A stretch of 64,000 nt of DNA from Amorphochlora amoebiformis (GCA_054601695.1 BAAHQB010000042.1:868001-932000), one strand, 5' to 3'. Numbered from the stretch's first letter, positions 1 to 20,625 are shown. Made by a program: numbers and translations. The notes: generated by a model not told the origin, from the letters alone.

Positions 1-41
1 TATATATACATATATGTCTAAATTATATGTATAAATATATA

Positions 42-91
<50 letters not shown>

Positions 92-204
92 GGGTGTGCA
101 CATTCTTTGTTTTACATGTATTTCACATATAACATAATATATATAAATATATACATAGATATAGATAAATATGTATATACATTTATCTATATATATATAT
201 TTCC

Positions 205-278
<74 letters not shown>

Positions 279-719
279 GTACAACGAATAATATATATAG
301 TTATATATATATGTATATATATATATTTATAATATACATATTCGTACAATGAATAAATATATAGTTATATATATATATATATATGTCTTCAGTAAATTTA
401 TATAATTGTAGGATATAGCTGCAAGATACAGACTAATCATAGTATATATAACATATATATATATATATATATATTATATAATATATATAAATATCTAAAT
501 ATATATGTATATATATATATACATGTGGGTGTATATATACACACACATAACATAAACATATGTATACACAAATATGTATGCATAGCTACATATATATATA
601 TATATATATATATGTATATGTCTATATATATATATATTTGTTTCTAATATAAAAAATAATTATATAACAAGTTTCAACATAAAATGTCTCTCTCTTATAA
701 TACGTATATAGACATAGAT

Positions 720-772
<53 letters not shown>

Positions 773-839
773 TATATATATATATATACATATATAGTAC
801 ATATACATATAAATTTATCTTAAATATATCTACTCTCAG

Positions 840-1337
840 ATTCGCCTCTGGTCTGCACGTCAAGGTTATGTTCACCTAAGACTGAAATTCTAGACCAGCG
901 CTGTTCTACACTCTCTCTCACCTCTCACCCTCCTCTTATCTCTCTCTCTCTTTCTCTCTCTCTCTTTCTCTCTCTCTCCCCTCATTCTCACTCTCACTCT
1001 CCCTCTCACTCTCTCTTTCTCCCACTCTCACTTTCAGCCTCTCTGTCACTTTCTCTCTCTCTCTCTCTCCCTCTCTCTCTCTCTCTTATATATATATATA
1101 TATATATATATATCATACACACACATACATGCATATCCCTCACTCGTCTCTCTGATCACTCCCTCTCACTGTCTTTCTTCCTCTATGTGTGAGAGAGAGA
1201 GTTGCCTCGTCATTCTCTTACTCACTCTGTCTCCGACGGTGTCCACTATCTCTTTTACTTAGTCTTGCCTTCTTCGCTTATCTTAAGCGTATACCGTGCA
1301 CAGACCTCTCTTTATCTCTTCTCCCTTCTCTCACTGC

Positions 1338-1388
<51 letters not shown>

Positions 1389-1803
1389 TGTATATATATG
1401 TATATATATGTGCGTGCGTGTATATGTGTGTTTCACACATGTATATACCCCCCACCCTCTCTTTCTTGATTACCATAGTCTTAATAGGACTACCCCATCC
1501 GGTCTTACGCCTAAGCCTTAACTATGTCTTGTCATCTCACCATCACCATAATCCTAACCCTAACCCTAACCACTATTGCCCCACTCTGTGGAGGAGTCAA
1601 TGGTCCTCGGACTAAGACATGCTGAATAATCTGATCCTAACCCTAACCCTAACCCTAATCAAATCTACCTGTAACCCTAGGGCGGGTCCTGCGTACTACT
1701 GCTGTATCACGGGACCCTACTGGTAACATTTCGCTTGTGTTTTTGTGTGTGATGTGTTTGTGTGGCAATTATGTAAAGTTTGTGCATGTACGTACATACA
1801 CAT

Positions 1804-1884
<81 letters not shown>

Positions 1885-1921
1885 TATATCTTATTATTAA
1901 ATATATAAATATTCTTATTAT

Positions 1922-1962
<41 letters not shown>

Positions 1963-2269
1963 TTATGAATATGTGTGTGTGGTAGATGTATGCATATCAT
2001 TATTATTATTAATTATATATATATATATATATACATATTATACACATAGACATATTCTAATATGTACATATATACAGATATTTTCAAATATGATACACAC
2101 ACACACACATATATATATATATATGTGTATAAATATATATATACATATGTATATGTAGACATGGTAGAGATATTCCATGAGAACACGTATGTACATATTT
2201 GTTGTTATTTGTTCTAAAAACATTAAATACTCATATTGCATACATACCCATATATGTACATAATATATA

Positions 2270-2312
<43 letters not shown>

Positions 2313-2324
2313 TAATATACATAT

Positions 2325-2371
<47 letters not shown>

Positions 2372-2589
2372 GGGCGTATTATTTCGATATCTTGTAGTCC
2401 GAAGCGCCCAGTTTTCGTGGCTTCCGTTCATAATCCCGGTGATGTTGGGACCTCTAGTGTAGACGTGTATGTATGTTGAACCAAAATGTACATTTAGATA
2501 TACATACATACGGGACTTGCCGAGGGGTATGTAATCATGTCCGTATTTACACAAACACACACACCACCACATACATATATATACATATG

Positions 2590-2634
<45 letters not shown>

Positions 2635-2825
2635 GCATATATATATATATATATATATATATGTATACATATATAAAATATATAATATGCATATATATAT
2701 ATATAATTATATATATATATATATATATATATAATTCTAAATTCCAGCGAGATTGGGAGCACTGGTATAAACATGTACATATTCGTTTATGTTTGTATAT
2801 CTATATAAATAGGTATTAGCCAGCG

Positions 2826-2882
<57 letters not shown>

Positions 2883-2929
2883 TATTCGTTTATGTTTGTA
2901 TATATGTACAAATAGGTATTAGCCAACGT

Positions 2930-2960
<31 letters not shown>

Positions 2961-3586
2961 AACTAACATATGTATGTATTTATTTAAGTATGTGTATATA
3001 CGTATAGTATGTATATACATATATTTATATAGCATAATTCTATATATGTGTATATATACACACATATATATAAATACATACAATATTACAAAAAAATAGA
3101 CCCATCAACGTCTGGCGGTGCCCTAATAGCCGTTAATCTCCAAACCGGACGACATATTCAAAACTTTATCCTCGCAGGAGGGGGCGGGCCCGGGTCAGGC
3201 GGTATTTAAATTTAAATCAACATTTCTCTATCTCAATTTCTCTCGCTCTTTATTCTCATTTTCCATTCTCTTTGTTCCTTCTCTCTCTATGTGTATATCT
3301 CTCTCATTTTCTTACTCTCTCGTTTTCTCACTCTCTCTCCCTCTCCTCTCTCTCTCACTCTCAATCTACCTATATTTGGGCCCCTGGCATAAATTGGTAT
3401 TGGGCGGTGGGGGGAGAGGAGAGAGGGGTTGAAGATACGATATTGTTTCTCGAGAAGAGTTTTTGTCTGAATTTGAATATTCAGGAGGGGGAGGAGTTAC
3501 GTCAATGATGTTTAATCATAATGGGAACATGTTACTTACCGGTATAATTATGAATATGTAATATGTTCTTTTGTATGTATATTATA

Positions 3587-3625
<39 letters not shown>

Positions 3626-3656
3626 GTATATAGATAAATATATGTAAATTTTTTAC

Positions 3657-3691
<35 letters not shown>

Positions 3692-3776
3692 ATTATGTAT
3701 GAGGCATATGAACGATGATTTATGACAAGGGAACGTGTTACTTATTGGTACATCATCGACTACGTAACTTACATGT

Positions 3777-3827
<51 letters not shown>

Positions 3828-4418
3828 CTTCAATCTCTCTCTGTCTCTCTTTCACACAGAATCTCTCACCCCTTGTCTATCTCTCTCATCATCTCTCTCC
3901 CACAATCCCTCTTTCTCTAAATCTTTCTCCAAAATCGAGAGTTTCTCCCCTCCCTGTCTCTCTCTCCATATTTTACTCTCCTCTCTTTCTCAACCCTCTT
4001 TCTTTTATTCTCTCTTCCATAAATCTCAATTTTTCACTCACCCAACTTCACCAGATGATTACCAGACAGTAAATACTCCACGTTCTGATCGAATCTGTAC
4101 CCTCAGGCGCTTTGGATGGAATAGTGCGCATATTTGACTTGTCGAGCAACCGACCCATTATGGCGTGGCCAGCATGCGGTGTTCAATGTTGATATATGTA
4201 TATGTTTAAACATGTCTGGATTTGTACATCTATATATATATATATGTATATGTTATATATATATATATATATACATACATATATATATATATATATAAAT
4301 ATATATATATATTTAATATATATATATATATATATATATTATAAGTATATATATACATGTAATTTTATATATACATATATATATATATATATGTATATAT
4401 ATACATGTATATATGTAA

Positions 4419-4449
<31 letters not shown>

Positions 4450-4566
4450 TATATGTATTTTCATAAATATATAAATATATATATATATATGTATATGTAT
4501 ATATATATTGGACTGTCTAAGAACAGACTATGTCATGGCCAGCACGCGGTTTTAAAATATTACATG

Positions 4567-4609
<43 letters not shown>

Positions 4610-5005
4610 ACATATATAATATATATATATATATATACGAGTGTGTGTGTGTGTATACACTATAATTATATATGGATAATGCAATGCATATTTATCTATA
4701 ATATATATATATATATATATATTTAGGTTATGTTGAATTATATAATGTCATGTACACATACATGCACAAATCGATCTAATAATATAGAGAAAGATTCCTA
4801 CGGTGGATATAAAATTGAAAATATGTATACATATATATTATATATAAAGTAACATGAATATTCATGTATGAAGATATATAAAAAAAAAATAAACATATTA
4901 TCTTTTTCGTATTTACATGAAAATATAGATGTAACTATACACATGTATCTTACCAGGTGATACGGGCATAGCCAAATCGCCGCTCACATGTGTCAGGTGT
5001 ACATT

Positions 5006-5037
<32 letters not shown>

Positions 5038-5056
5038 CGATGTAAATATATATATA

Positions 5057-5117
<61 letters not shown>

Positions 5118-5831
5118 AAAAACAATAGATATATAGTAGATATCATCAGATATATATATGTGTTTTATATAGTCAATGTTATACTATTTAGGTTTTCTGC
5201 TAGCGAGACTACGGTGGTAACTATTACAAACGAGGCCGTACTTAATGAATGGAGCTTACATAAGGTATATATGTGTGTATGTATGTCTTCGAAACTAATT
5301 GGGCTTACATAACAGTATGTATGTGTGCATATATGTGTATATAATGAAAGGAGCTTATAGACGGCATATGTGTATGTGTTGTGTATGTATTTTATGTACG
5401 TATGTGAATTGTTCTTAGGTATCTATATGTGTATGTGTGTGTGTATTTGTGTGTATGTAATGAATGGAGCTTGCATAAGATATATATATATATACATATA
5501 TATATGTGTGTGTGTGTGTGTGTATGTATGTTATGCACGTATCTGTATCTATATATATAATATATATATATATATATATTATAAATGTGATATATATATA
5601 TATATATATACATAGACATAGATATAGATATGAATATATATATATATATATATATTTTATATTATATATATATACATATATATATATATTTATATATTAT
5701 ATACACACACACACATATATATATATATATCTATATAATTCACATGTCAATAGACTTAAGTACAGAAATTCATATGCAATAAAATATTATTCGGAAAAAA
5801 AGTGCCTAAATATTATATATATATATATATC

Positions 5832-5868
<37 letters not shown>

Positions 5869-5979
5869 TTTGTGCATGTTATGTGTGCATAATCATAAAA
5901 CATATGTGTGTATATGCATGTACTCCATAAATATATACATGTATATATATGTATGTATATATATATATTACATATATAT

Positions 5980-6016
<37 letters not shown>

Positions 6017-6166
6017 CATGATAAACTCATAAAAATTCGGTGTTGTATTTTAGCCCTTGCTTCCCGTTCGAACGTTTAAGTTTCCCAAGGAAAAAGGGTA
6101 CACAAGACAACATGATACATATATTATATTACATTATATATATATATATGTGTATGTATGTATATA

Positions 6167-6231
<65 letters not shown>

Positions 6232-6700
6232 GTGTGTGTACACCTATATATACATATATGTACGTATATATCTATGCATATAACTTGTATGCTACATTTA
6301 TAATATATATATAAATATATACATGTATATTAATTTATATACATATATATATATATATATATGTACATAAATACGTATATGTATATGCATATCGACTGAT
6401 ATATAAGGAAAGGCATAACCCAGCAATACTAAAAATTAAAATGACATATACATATATATATATATAAATATATGTACATATATATATATATATATATATA
6501 TGGGCCGATAGAAATTGAAAAGCTAAAATATGTAGTCTTACATACAGTATTACTGGTAAAATATTGTTCGTGTATGCAATATATATATATATATATATAG
6601 ACTAACTGTACCTATATATCTAGGGGAGGCACCAGCTGGCACCAAATTGCTCTGGATTCCGAAGGCATCTTTATTATTTATATATATATATATATATACG

Positions 6701-6740
<40 letters not shown>

Positions 6741-6951
6741 GAAGTATAAATTTATATATGTATATATATATATATATATATATAAACAAATACTATATAC
6801 CTACATATATATATATATACATTATGTGTGAGTGTTTTGTGTGTTACGTAAAATACATGCTATATACATATATGTAGATATATATATATATATACACAAA
6901 CACATATATACATGTGTATACATGTAAATACACCTATGTTCATATATGTAC

Positions 6952-7011
<60 letters not shown>

Positions 7012-8812
7012 CATATATTCAGGTAGCTACTTCTTAGTGAGTCCTAAGGGGGTACCCCCAACCGAGAACTCAGTGCCGATAGGGATGGGCGGCTGGGGGG
7101 GGGGGACACGTGGCAGGAGCAATGTGGGACCTCTGAACACGCCTGAACTGAAATTACGGAAGCGAAAGAAGGAGAGAAAGAGAGGTTTGTTTGTGTGTGC
7201 GTGTTAAATGTATTTGTGAGTGTGTTCATGTGTTTGTATATGTATGTGCGTATGTATACATATGCATGTGTACGTGTATATGTATGTGCTTGTGTATGTA
7301 TTTCAATACACATTATGTATATATTTATACACAATTTATATACAATATACATTTAATATATATGTAAATATATATATATATATATATATATATTGTATCT
7401 ACATACATCATTTAGATATTATTAAAAATTAAATTATTAATATCATCAATATCAACATTGTACCCTTTTAATTATACTTATTTTTATTATTTTTATTCTT
7501 ATTCCCGTTATTATTTATTGGTCTACTACAGTTCGTATTATTTTCTTTCGATATTTTTGCCATACATATTATCTGTACGATATTAAGTATATTTTTTTAC
7601 GTACATCATGTATATACATATATATATATATATATATATAATTTATACATATATATATATATATATAATTTATATATGTATATATATATATAATATCATA
7701 TGCATGTACATCAATATTACGTCTTTACATTGACGCACTGCATACATCTAAGTTAAAAACAGAAGTATATGTAGATTTATATACATACATATATATATAT
7801 ATATATATATTTATATACATACTACATATTTTCCATATAAATGCTTCTCTATGCTGACATATTGTCATATATACATCAGGCGTAGCATACCTATTTAGCG
7901 TTCATGAAGACTCGCCGGGTCCTATACAGAATATCGAACACGGATCTGGAGAGGTGGCAAGGCTTAGGCTTAAGACTAGATTAGACTAGGGTTAGGCTTA
8001 AGACTGGATCAGACTAGGGTTAGGTTTAAGACCGGATCAGACTGGGGTTAGGCTTAAGACTAGATTAGACTAGGGTTAGGATTGAGACTAGATTATTAGG
8101 CTAGGGTTTGGCTAAGACTAGGTTAGACTACGGATAGGCTTAAGACTAGATTGGACTAGGGTTAGGATCAAGACTAGATTATTAGTCTAGGGTTTGGCTT
8201 AAGACTAGATTAGACTAGGGTTAGGATTAAGACTAGATTAGAGTAGGGTTAGGAGCAAGACTAGATTATTAGACTAGGGTTTGGCTTAAGATTAGATTAG
8301 ACTAGGGTTAGGCTTAAGTCTAGATTAGACTAGGGTTAGGATTAAGACTAGATTATTAGGCTAGGGTTTGTCTTAAGACTAGATTAGACTAGGGTTAGGA
8401 TTAAGACAAGAAGACTAGGGTTAGGATTAAGACTAGACTATTAGACTAGGGTTTGGTTTAAGATTAGATTAGACTAGGGTTAGGATTAGGACTATACTGG
8501 ACTAGGGTAAGGCTTACGAATATGTTGGACTAGGGTTAAGGTTAATACTTTATTAGGCTAGATTGGACTTAGACTAGATTAGAGTAGGGTTAGGATTACG
8601 ACTAGATAGGACTAGGGTTGGCAGAAGGCTAGATTAGGCTAAGGGTTAGACTAAAGCCTGGATTAGACTAGGATAAGACGTCAGACTATATATTACTATA
8701 GGTTTAAGACTAGATATATTAGACTAGAAGGGTAGGGCTGACGGTGGTGTTAAAATGGAAACATGGGACTTGTGAGTATATATGTTGTGTGTGTGTCTAT
8801 GTGTGCGTGTGA

Positions 8813-8849
<37 letters not shown>

Positions 8850-9600
8850 AATAATATGTGTTGTATATTCATACATGTATAGATATGCAATACACTAGCA
8901 GCAAGATACAAATATACTGTAACATAATATACACATATGTATTTGTATGTAGTGTAAATTATGCAAAATTATTCTGTGTACATATACGTGCTAAGGTGAC
9001 GGCAGTAGAATGGCATCCAACCCTAGATGTGGTGGCCACAGGGGGAACCAGAGGTTTGTAATATACGAGTATATTTAGTATGCATGTGTAAATTTAAAAA
9101 TTTAGTTTGAATAGTGTAAGTAAAAATTCCTAATATGTATATATATATATATATATATAATAGGGGATAATATTATATATATATATATATATATACATAT
9201 ACATACATATATAAATATATATATATATATATATATGCGTGCATCTTGTTACATTAATCTCTGGAAATCTACAATTGTATATATGTATAGTTAGTTACAT
9301 ATTAAGATACATGTGTGATCGAAAGGATATATCCACATAGATACAAATATATAAACACATATATATATATATATAAATAAATATATATATATATATATAT
9401 GTATACATACGTTATTATTAATTAAAATTAAATGAACTTCGAAATCACACCATATATGTATATATGTATATAATGTATCACATTTGTATCGGTATGTATT
9501 GATATGTAATACACATACTTATCATTCAGGCTTTACTAACATCACCACTCTGGCGCTTCAGAAGGAAAGGAAGCCAACTCAGGCGAGGGGCCTCCTGTAA
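840..9600 (+). CDS. WDR91: WDR91-like protein, C-terminal WD40 propeller (multi-exon, 5' end not found)
   Basis: Exons I assign: 840-864, 2373-2438, 3100-3201, 4107-4178, 4957-4996, 5192-5264, 6054-6097, 6624-6664, 7038-7184, 7880-7953, 8996-9053, 9530-9600 (TAA). Every junction keeps reading phase, giving about 270 residues. Blade motifs in order: [75 protein letters not shown], then a short tail. Order and wording follow the end of animal WDR91 (remembered there: an FxWxIHK strand, then FDSEG, then a final VTVDW blade). WDR91 is a Rab7/PI3P-linked endosome-maturation factor with an N-terminal helical region; that part should lie upstream but was not found. Exon 7038-7184 inserts a Gly- and Lys/Arg-rich loop. 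Exon 6624 needs a GC donor (GAAG|GCATCT) or reads on into (TA)n. Another WD40 family is possible but less likely. Confidence 0.68.
901..1340 (+). repeat. Pyrimidine (CT)-rich low-complexity tract
   Basis: Mostly TCTC/CTTT runs interrupted by one (TA)n block; it lies in the first recognised intron of the WDR91-like gene. No exon seen in it. Confidence 0.85.
1553..1670 (-). repeat. Short interstitial telomeric arrays flanking the 43-bp module (inverted copy)
   Basis: CCCTAA runs at 1553-1573 and 1635-1661 flank 1594-1636, the reverse complement of the module at 31772 and 32282. Orientation of module and telomere repeat is preserved relative to each other. Confidence 0.88.
2768..2935. repeat. 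Tandem duplication of a ~58-bp unique segment
   Basis: GTACATATTCGTTTATGTTT through AGGTATTAGCCA occurs at 2774-2827 and again at 2878-2931, separated by (TA)n. Confidence 0.9.
3226..3365 (+). repeat. Pyrimidine (CT)-rich tract
   Basis: CT-rich run between two WDR91-like exons. The following 3370-3510 island is unique sequence without a phase-compatible exon. Confidence 0.8.
3835..4045 (+). repeat. Pyrimidine (CT)-rich tract
   Basis: CT-rich intron sequence upstream of the WDR91-like exon at 4107. Confidence 0.8.
7956..8750 (+). repeat. 28-bp minisatellite mixing telomere-like TAGGGTTAGG with an AAGACTAGATTAGAC half
   Basis: About 28 imperfect copies of a roughly 28-bp unit occupy the WDR91-like intron between exons 7880-7953 and 8996-9053. 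Some units carry a short TTATTAG insertion. Each unit holds one GGGTTAGG, so it may derive from telomeric repeat interleaved with another motif. Confidence 0.88.
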
Positions 9601-9604
9601 TCTT

Positions 9605-9766
9605 AGGTAGTATATACTAGTTACAGCCAGGCTAGCCGTAGTAGGTACAGTTGCATTATAATTAATCGTAGTTGAGCATGTTGGTTGCCTCATTGCACTG
9701 ATTTTAAACCTGGTAAACTTACTTCGAACAAATTCTCTCTTCAATCACGCAAGATGTATATATTCT

Positions 9767-9819
<53 letters not shown>

Positions 9820-10205
9820 AGATATATCTAGATATATATTTTATATATATATATGTGTACATATGATAATATATCTAGATATATCTGATATACATATACA
9901 CATACATATATATATATATATATACTAGTAGCACGATGTCTAGAGTATGTAATAGTTCTAGCAGCCTGTGACCTAGGTGACGTACTTCTACTAGTTCTAG
10001 TACAGGTCAGTCTAGTCAGTAGTACTAGTACTGTTTTTGTATAATGATTATAATCTAGATAACCATTGTTCTGGATACTTCATATAGCAGTATGGAAATG
10101 ATTACAATTACAATATGGTAAAATAACTTCAGCGCTAGCGCCGGGACAATTGAGCGAGCACGGACTATCAGACGATCAGGCTACGAAAACAACATATTAA
10201 ACCCC
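9605..10205. other. CTAG-rich convergent intergenic spacer
   Basis: Between the WDR91-like stop and the PAS gene end; CTAG occurs many times (for example 9618-9640 and 9926-10035). No gene seen. Confidence 0.6.
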
Positions 10206-10221
10206 ATGCGAGAATACGTTT

Positions 10222-11001
10222 CTATTTGTATGCGCTATGAAGGATAGCATGCGGCAGCACGGTAGGAAAGGTGGGATTTAAGCTACACGATTGGACACTC
10301 GGAGACGAAATTGTTCTTGTCTCCGTCGAAACACATATGAACGGCCTGAAACGCAAATTTGATCTCAGATACCTACGACAGAGGAAATCATGTGAAATAC
10401 GACTGACCTTCTGTTTTCCCCGGTTGATGTCTCGAGGGAGGAGAGTAATATCTTGCGTGGTGCCGCAGAGCTTGGACGGGGAGAGATGCTCTTGGTCGTT
10501 CTCACTCACGTAACAAGTCGTCCTGCACCACTTCACCTCTCCCTTTGAAGTGCAGAGACGGTGTGTGATCTGGTAAGGCACGCCCTTATCGGTAGCCCTC
10601 TCGAAGAGAAAGAGGAACAAATCTCTATCATCCTGGTGAATGTATCGCTTGAAGCACGAAAACTCGGATTCGTTCGTCTTCTGCTCCAGTTCGAATATTC
10701 TGATCATCTCGCTCGAGAACCACATATCCAGCGACTCGACGTTAAATGCCCACATCCCAACCCTTAGTAGCTCCGCATGATTAACTTTTGCCTTCTTCCA
10801 GGAGGGAGGCTTCAGTTCCGAAGGTCCCGAGGAGCTATCCCGTTCTTGCGAAGCGGAGTACTTCTTCCGTTTTCTGGCGTGAGTCTTCCTCTTTCTCTGC
10901 TTCTCCCATAAGCTCTCAACAGACGGGAAGTCAAACGCGACATTGGAAACTTTCAGTTCAGGGGCGTCGTCTGCCCCATATTCCCCAAACAATGCGTCCA
11001 T
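10222..11001 (-). CDS. PAS-domain protein with basic N-terminal region
   Basis: The ATG at 11001 opens 259 codons to the stop at 10222, without (TA)n and in ordinary codon usage. Residues about 30-70 are strongly basic (KQRKRKTHARKRKK), resembling a nuclear or DNA-binding segment. Residues about 80-190 match a PAS_3-type fold: VGMWAFNVESLDMWFSSEM, then the IHQDDRDLF segment, HRLCTSKGEVKWCRT, and a terminal GTTQDIT; this is the usual G-x-W / hP-x-D-R / R-x-x-G-x-W / G-x-x-x-D-I-T order. PAS domains bind small ligands or partner proteins; no kinase or bHLH follows. An alternative 62-nt intron (10346-10407, GTCAGT...TTTCAG) would give a 218-residue product ending at 10283. The gene is convergent with the WDR91-like gene. 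Partner and ligand are unknown. Confidence 0.7.
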   Translation of the reverse strand: MDALFGEYGADDAPELKVSNVAFDFPSVESLWEKQRKRKTHARKRKKYSASQERDSSSGPSELKPPSWKKAKVNHAELLRVGMWAFNVESLDMWFSSEMIRIFELEQKTNESEFSCFKRYIHQDDRDLFLFLFERATDKGVPYQITHRLCTSKGEVKWCRTTCYVSENDQEHLSPSKLCGTTQDITLLPRDINRGKQKVSRISHDFLCRRYLRSNLRFRPFICVSTETRTISSPSVQSCSLNPTFPTVLPHAILHSAYK

Positions 11002-11041
11002 GTAGAGAGCCGCACAAGGGCTCACACAGTCACAGTAGCGT

Positions 11042-11340
11042 GACCGTGACGACTTACGCGCTTTTTAATGTCTTCTCTTACGCGTAAGATGTACTCACAT
11101 ATGAAATAGGATATGTCGCATATCAAAGTCCTAGATATCCTGAATTTCTGAAATGAAACGTTCAGGTAATCCGATCTAATAACTTAAAAAATCGGCTAAA
11201 TGGTTCCCGCCTCCTTATGCGCAGAGTGCTGTGCGTCGTAGGCCTTCTCGGCGGTCTTAGCACCCTCTCCCTCTCCCTCAGGTCGTCCTAAAATATCAAC
11301 AATCAATTATTGCTTAAATTCTCCTTTTACATTCCCTCCC
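11042..11340. promoter_or_regulatory. Upstream region of the PAS gene and of NTH1 (head-to-head)
   Basis: Unique sequence between the divergent PAS start (11001) and the first possible NTH1 exon. No TATA-type motif can be separated from the AT background; position alone suggests promoters. Confidence 0.35.
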
Positions 11341-11591
11341 CCGACCCCGTCACGAATACATCACCAGGCGGTTGCGATGGGTGTTGTCGCTCGGGTTGAC
11401 CGCCAACAGGGGATATCAGAGTCAAGGAAGGGCTATCTGCAGGCAAGGATTCGAAGAGAGGGTATGTGACTGTCACAGTCTTAATAAATGGTTCATGTGT
11501 AAATATATTGTGAGTATATACATAATTATTATATTTTCACATATACGTATATGTTTCATACATATATGTGTATATGCACACACACACACAT

Positions 11592-11641
<50 letters not shown>

Positions 11642-11723
11642 CATATATATATATATATATATTATACACACGTACGCATCACACAGTGGTGTATTAATAC
11701 ATGTGTACACACTTATGTATACA

Positions 11724-11821
<98 letters not shown>

Positions 11822-11846
11822 ACAGCGACGTCGCTTCGGTCCAGTC

Positions 11847-18585
<6,739 letters not shown>

Positions 18586-18973
18586 CTATTTAGAGCTGTA
18601 AGGCCTTTGTGGTAGGTCGAGTTAGCCTTGTTTGATTGATCTTCTTGTGGATCAATAATCGATATTCTAATTCGTAATTACAGTGTATATTCATTCAGAT
18701 AGTTAATATCGTATACACATGCCATTGACACAACAATAACCAATAGTAATTATAAGTACTAGTAGTTAAAGAAAGCGTATAAGTTATATCTAGTATATAC
18801 ACTGAAGTCACTAAGCTAAACGGTTCGATCTGATTATTTGTAATCGCGTGCGCACAACATACGTATACGTACAGTATGCTAGTAATGATTGTACGGATGT
18901 GTAAGATCATAACATGTATACGCACCGAGTCCTGTGTACGACGTAATTCAATTTATGCGCTACCCTTTCACCA

Positions 18974-19262
18974 GGTTCGTATGCGCATGCACATGCACGT
19001 ATACGTACAGACATATACGTACAGCCGTACGTATGCGCATGCCATGCACGTATACATACAGACATATAGTACAGCCGTACGTATGCGCATGCACATGCAC
19101 GTATACGTACAGACATATACGTACAGCCGTACGTATGTGCATGCACATGCACGTATACGTACGTATACGTACAGCCGTACGTATGCGCATATGTACACAT
19201 ATGCACATGCACGTATATGTACGTACAGACATATACGTCGTACAGCTGTGCGTATACGTATA
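18974..19262. repeat. ~52-bp minisatellite rich in short palindromes
   Basis: Five diverged tandem copies built from GCGCATGCACATGC, ACGTATACGT and CAGCCGTACGTA modules; several are perfect inverted repeats. It lies downstream of the NTH1 stop in a CTAG-rich spacer. Variation is mainly internal deletion or insertion of modules. Confidence 0.85.
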
Positions 19263-19663
19263 TTATGTTAGCACCTAGTCATAATCTAGATATCCTAATT
19301 GTAGTATACGTATACGTAGCACCTTGTACAACCTGTGCTATCATAATTTAAACCTATTGTAGGCTGTATGTAGATTGTACAAGATCTAACGTGTATTTAC
19401 CTGTAGATGTATTATTGCCGTGTTTACAATTCTAGAATTATATAATGATCCACCGTACATGATTGGTACTGCGGCGTCACGGACTTCTAGATCAATGTCT
19501 AGATTTTAGAATTAATACGTAATATTGCATGCGTGTGTTACACAAATGAGTATACGCTAGATACGTTTACATACTAGACATAGTTTGTCTGTATACACAT
19601 TATATCATTGTGATGATATTTATATAGTAAATATTCTCTATGAATATACATATACAATTATCG

Positions 19664-19715
<52 letters not shown>

Positions 19716-19812
19716 ATATATATATTATTTTTCATTATATATATACATATATATATATATATGTATATATATAAGTATATATATTGAACAATATGTATAT
19801 ATTGTAAATTTG

Positions 19813-19904
<92 letters not shown>

Positions 19905-19976
19905 TATACAGCCTCATATATAGCTTACGGTTGTATACTAATATTATACTATAAGTTACATATTTATTATAATATA

Positions 19977-20022
<46 letters not shown>

Positions 20023-20109
20023 TACTGATATATATACATATATGAAAATGTGAAAAATAATGCAGATAAATGTATGGTATACAACTTCAGATATAAGAGT
20101 ATATCTAGC

Positions 20110-20142
<33 letters not shown>

Positions 20143-20427
20143 ATATATATATAATGTCTAGTATGTAATTACATGTTTTATAAATAATTAAAATATAAAT
20201 GAATTCAATTTATACGATAAGTGCAGCTTCATATATACATATACATACATATATATATATTGATATATACATATATATATATACATATATATATATATAA
20301 TATATATTGTATCTAAATATTTATATAATTCAAAATGTATATATACTGTATATATCATGATCTAGACGATAAAAGTGAAACTTGTTGCGGAATTGTGTCA
20401 ACTTGATATGATAATTTAGGTTCAAAA

Positions 20428-20625
20428 TCATGACCTTTTTAAATGGAACAGGTACGGTTGTAAAGCTTTTCCTCGTGCATCGCGGATCCTTTCTATCGGT
20501 CGAGTATTCTCCCCTGAACATTTTAAGCTATGCATCATGTAGTTGAGTGTTTTGCAATACGATAAAACTCCATTCTTGAGTGATAATTTGTTCCGCTTAG
20601 CAGTGCATTCGGCCTCCCATATAGT
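20428..20625 (-). CDS. Unrecognised terminal exon, 65 codons
   Basis: On the - strand an acceptor (GAATGCTACAG) is followed by 65 open codons and a TGA at 20428. The peptide begins TIWEAECTAKRNKLSLKNG and contains NTRPIERIRDARGKAL; it is basic, with three Cys. It is free of (TA)n and ends in a region that leads into the CTAG-rich spacer shared with NTH1, as expected for a gene end here. It may be the last exon of the - strand gene at 22.1-23.9 kb, with the 24-bp satellite inside the joining intron, but the phases I found do not force that join. An in-frame ATG at 20634 would also allow a 67-residue ORF. No family recognised. Confidence 0.4.
   Translation of the reverse strand, partial: TIWEAECTAKRNKLSLKNGVLSYCKTLNYMMHSLKCSGENTRPIERIRDARGKALQPYLFHLKRS

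Noticed and set aside
412-441. Possible extra WDR91-like exon ([10 protein letters not shown])
   Set aside because: Splice sites fit, but the sequence does not match the expected strand before IRLW.
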